From an uncultured Bacteroidales bacterium (GTDB lineage Bacteria > Bacteroidota > Bacteroidia > Bacteroidales > Paludibacteraceae), in assembly GCA_902782665.1 (NCBI GenBank), contig CACZOA010000024.1:1-44901 (forward strand): a stretch of DNA of 44,901 nucleotides, written 5' to 3'. Each line of letters starts with the position of its first letter. Position 1 is the first letter of the stretch. The position numbers and the translations under genes are program-made. Below, piece by piece: positions 44,467-44,901 of the stretch. Below the pieces are notes generated by a model. It did no database searches and had not been told where the DNA came from. It saw nothing but the letters and a program-made list of their open reading frames with translations.

Positions 44467-44901
44467 ATGGACAAAAATGAAATCGTAAGGAAATATAAGT
44501 GGTTTAGAGTGTTACGGGGTATACTTGAGATGTTCTTCTATATGTTATTTTTTTTTATAATCCCTGTCTGCATTTCTATTTTAATGTATATAATAGGTGT
44601 TATAATCTTACGTTTCTTAGATTTAGATGTGTTGGCTGCAGATAAATTTTTAAACATATCATTTTATATCACTTTTGGCATAATATTTTTTTGTGAACTG
44701 AAAAATGAAGAGACAATCGGAAATTTTATTATATCATTATCAAATCACGTTACTTTTTCTCATCATTTTGAAAAAAAATGGGGTATGACAGAGGAGGAAA
44801 TCAAAGAATTTATTTCAAAGCAGGAAGAGCAGGAAGTTTTAAGGCGTAAAGAGCAGGAAGAGCAGGAAGCTTTAAGGCGTAAAGAGCAGGAAGAGCAGGA
44901 A
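44467..44901 (+). CDS. Partial membrane protein with 11-residue charged repeats (3' end outside the window)
   Basis: ATG 44467, 145 codons open to the window edge. After a basic start (MDKNEIVRKYKWFRVLRG) there are two likely membrane helices (about 20-50 and 65-82). The cytoplasmic-looking remainder ends in a repeat, KEQEEQEALRR, coded by a 33-bp DNA repeat from 44818 (first unit one residue shorter) and still running at the edge. The repeat should form a long charged helix or coiled coil. I do not recognise a family. The frame, AT content and hydrophobic pattern look like real coding sequence, but the end cannot be seen. Confidence 0.7.
   Translation, partial: MDKNEIVRKYKWFRVLRGILEMFFYMLFFFIIPVCISILMYIIGVIILRFLDLDVLAADKFLNISFYITFGIIFFCELKNEETIGNFIISLSNHVTFSHHFEKKWGMTEEEIKEFISKQEEQEVLRRKEQEEQEALRRKEQEEQE
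44818..44901 (+). repeat. 33-bp tandem repeat encoding KEQEEQEALRR
   Basis: Units built from GAGCAGGAA doublets followed by TTTTAAGGCGTAAA or CTTTAAGGCGTAAA. One 10-residue unit, one 11-residue unit and the beginning of a third are present. The number of copies is unknown because the window ends within the array. Confidence 0.85.

Noticed and set aside
44282-44488. 68-codon plus-strand frame overlapping the start of the last gene
   Set aside because: It has no recognisable features and conflicts with the better-supported membrane protein start at 44467.

Overview
The window is AT-rich bacterial chromosome from the phylum Bacteroidetes (Bacteroidota), most likely an anaerobic member of the Bacteroidales. 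Three lines of evidence point there. Two secreted proteins end in type IX secretion (T9SS) sorting domains and a PorT homologue is present. Many genes are preceded by the Bacteroidetes promoter form TTTG-N19-TAnnTTTG and lack Shine-Dalgarno sites. The gene content (Dcu-type C4-dicarboxylate transporter, serpin, HU-CCDC81/SPOR protein) fits an anaerobic gut or rumen lineage. I cannot name the genus. No rRNA, tRNA, CRISPR array or insertion sequence was seen.

Layout. (1) 2-9874: a giant SprB/HYR-type surface adhesin, cut at the window's left edge and split by an in-frame TGA at 2459-2461. (2) 10165-13137: a secreted GH74-like beta-propeller hydrolase with a T9SS type A tail. (3) 13366-17800: the first trp operon, trpB-trpA-trpE-trpG, behind a leader peptide with three Trp codons and a terminator/antiterminator, ending in a strong terminator. 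(4) 17837-27991: about 10 kb of unrelated genes between the two halves of the trp pathway: a HepT/MntA pair, a degenerate NlpC/P60 lipoprotein, a serpin, two duplicated membrane TerB-DnaJ (DjlA-like) proteins, PhoH, folC and a PIN toxin module. (5) 28202-33456: a second cluster, trpD-trpC-(HU-CCDC81/SPOR)-(DMP19-like)-porT-trpF-dedA, very tightly packed. (6) 33766-35130: a Dcu transporter. (7) 35255-37963, minus strand: an unknown lipoprotein and a papain-like protease fused to a TerB-like domain. (8) 37964-38512: palindromic repeats with an 88-bp period. (9) 38513-44019, minus strand: pnp, an MsbA-like ABC exporter and purB. (10) 44467-end: a partial two-helix membrane protein with an 11-residue charged repeat.

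How it works together. All seven tryptophan pathway genes (trpA, B, C, D, E, F, G) are present and look intact, but only the trpBAEG half carries the visible attenuator. Adhesin and GH74-like protein are T9SS cargo, and PorT is a T9SS component. TerB-like modules recur in three proteins here, twice beside a J domain and once beside a cysteine protease.

The observations I rate highest are the trp attenuator with an 11-bp antiterminator pairing inside the leader peptide gene, the interleaving of trpF with porT, the premature TGA in the adhesin, the papain-TerB fusion, the duplicated TerB-DnaJ pair, and heptanucleotide repeats that start directly after the stop codons of two unrelated genes.
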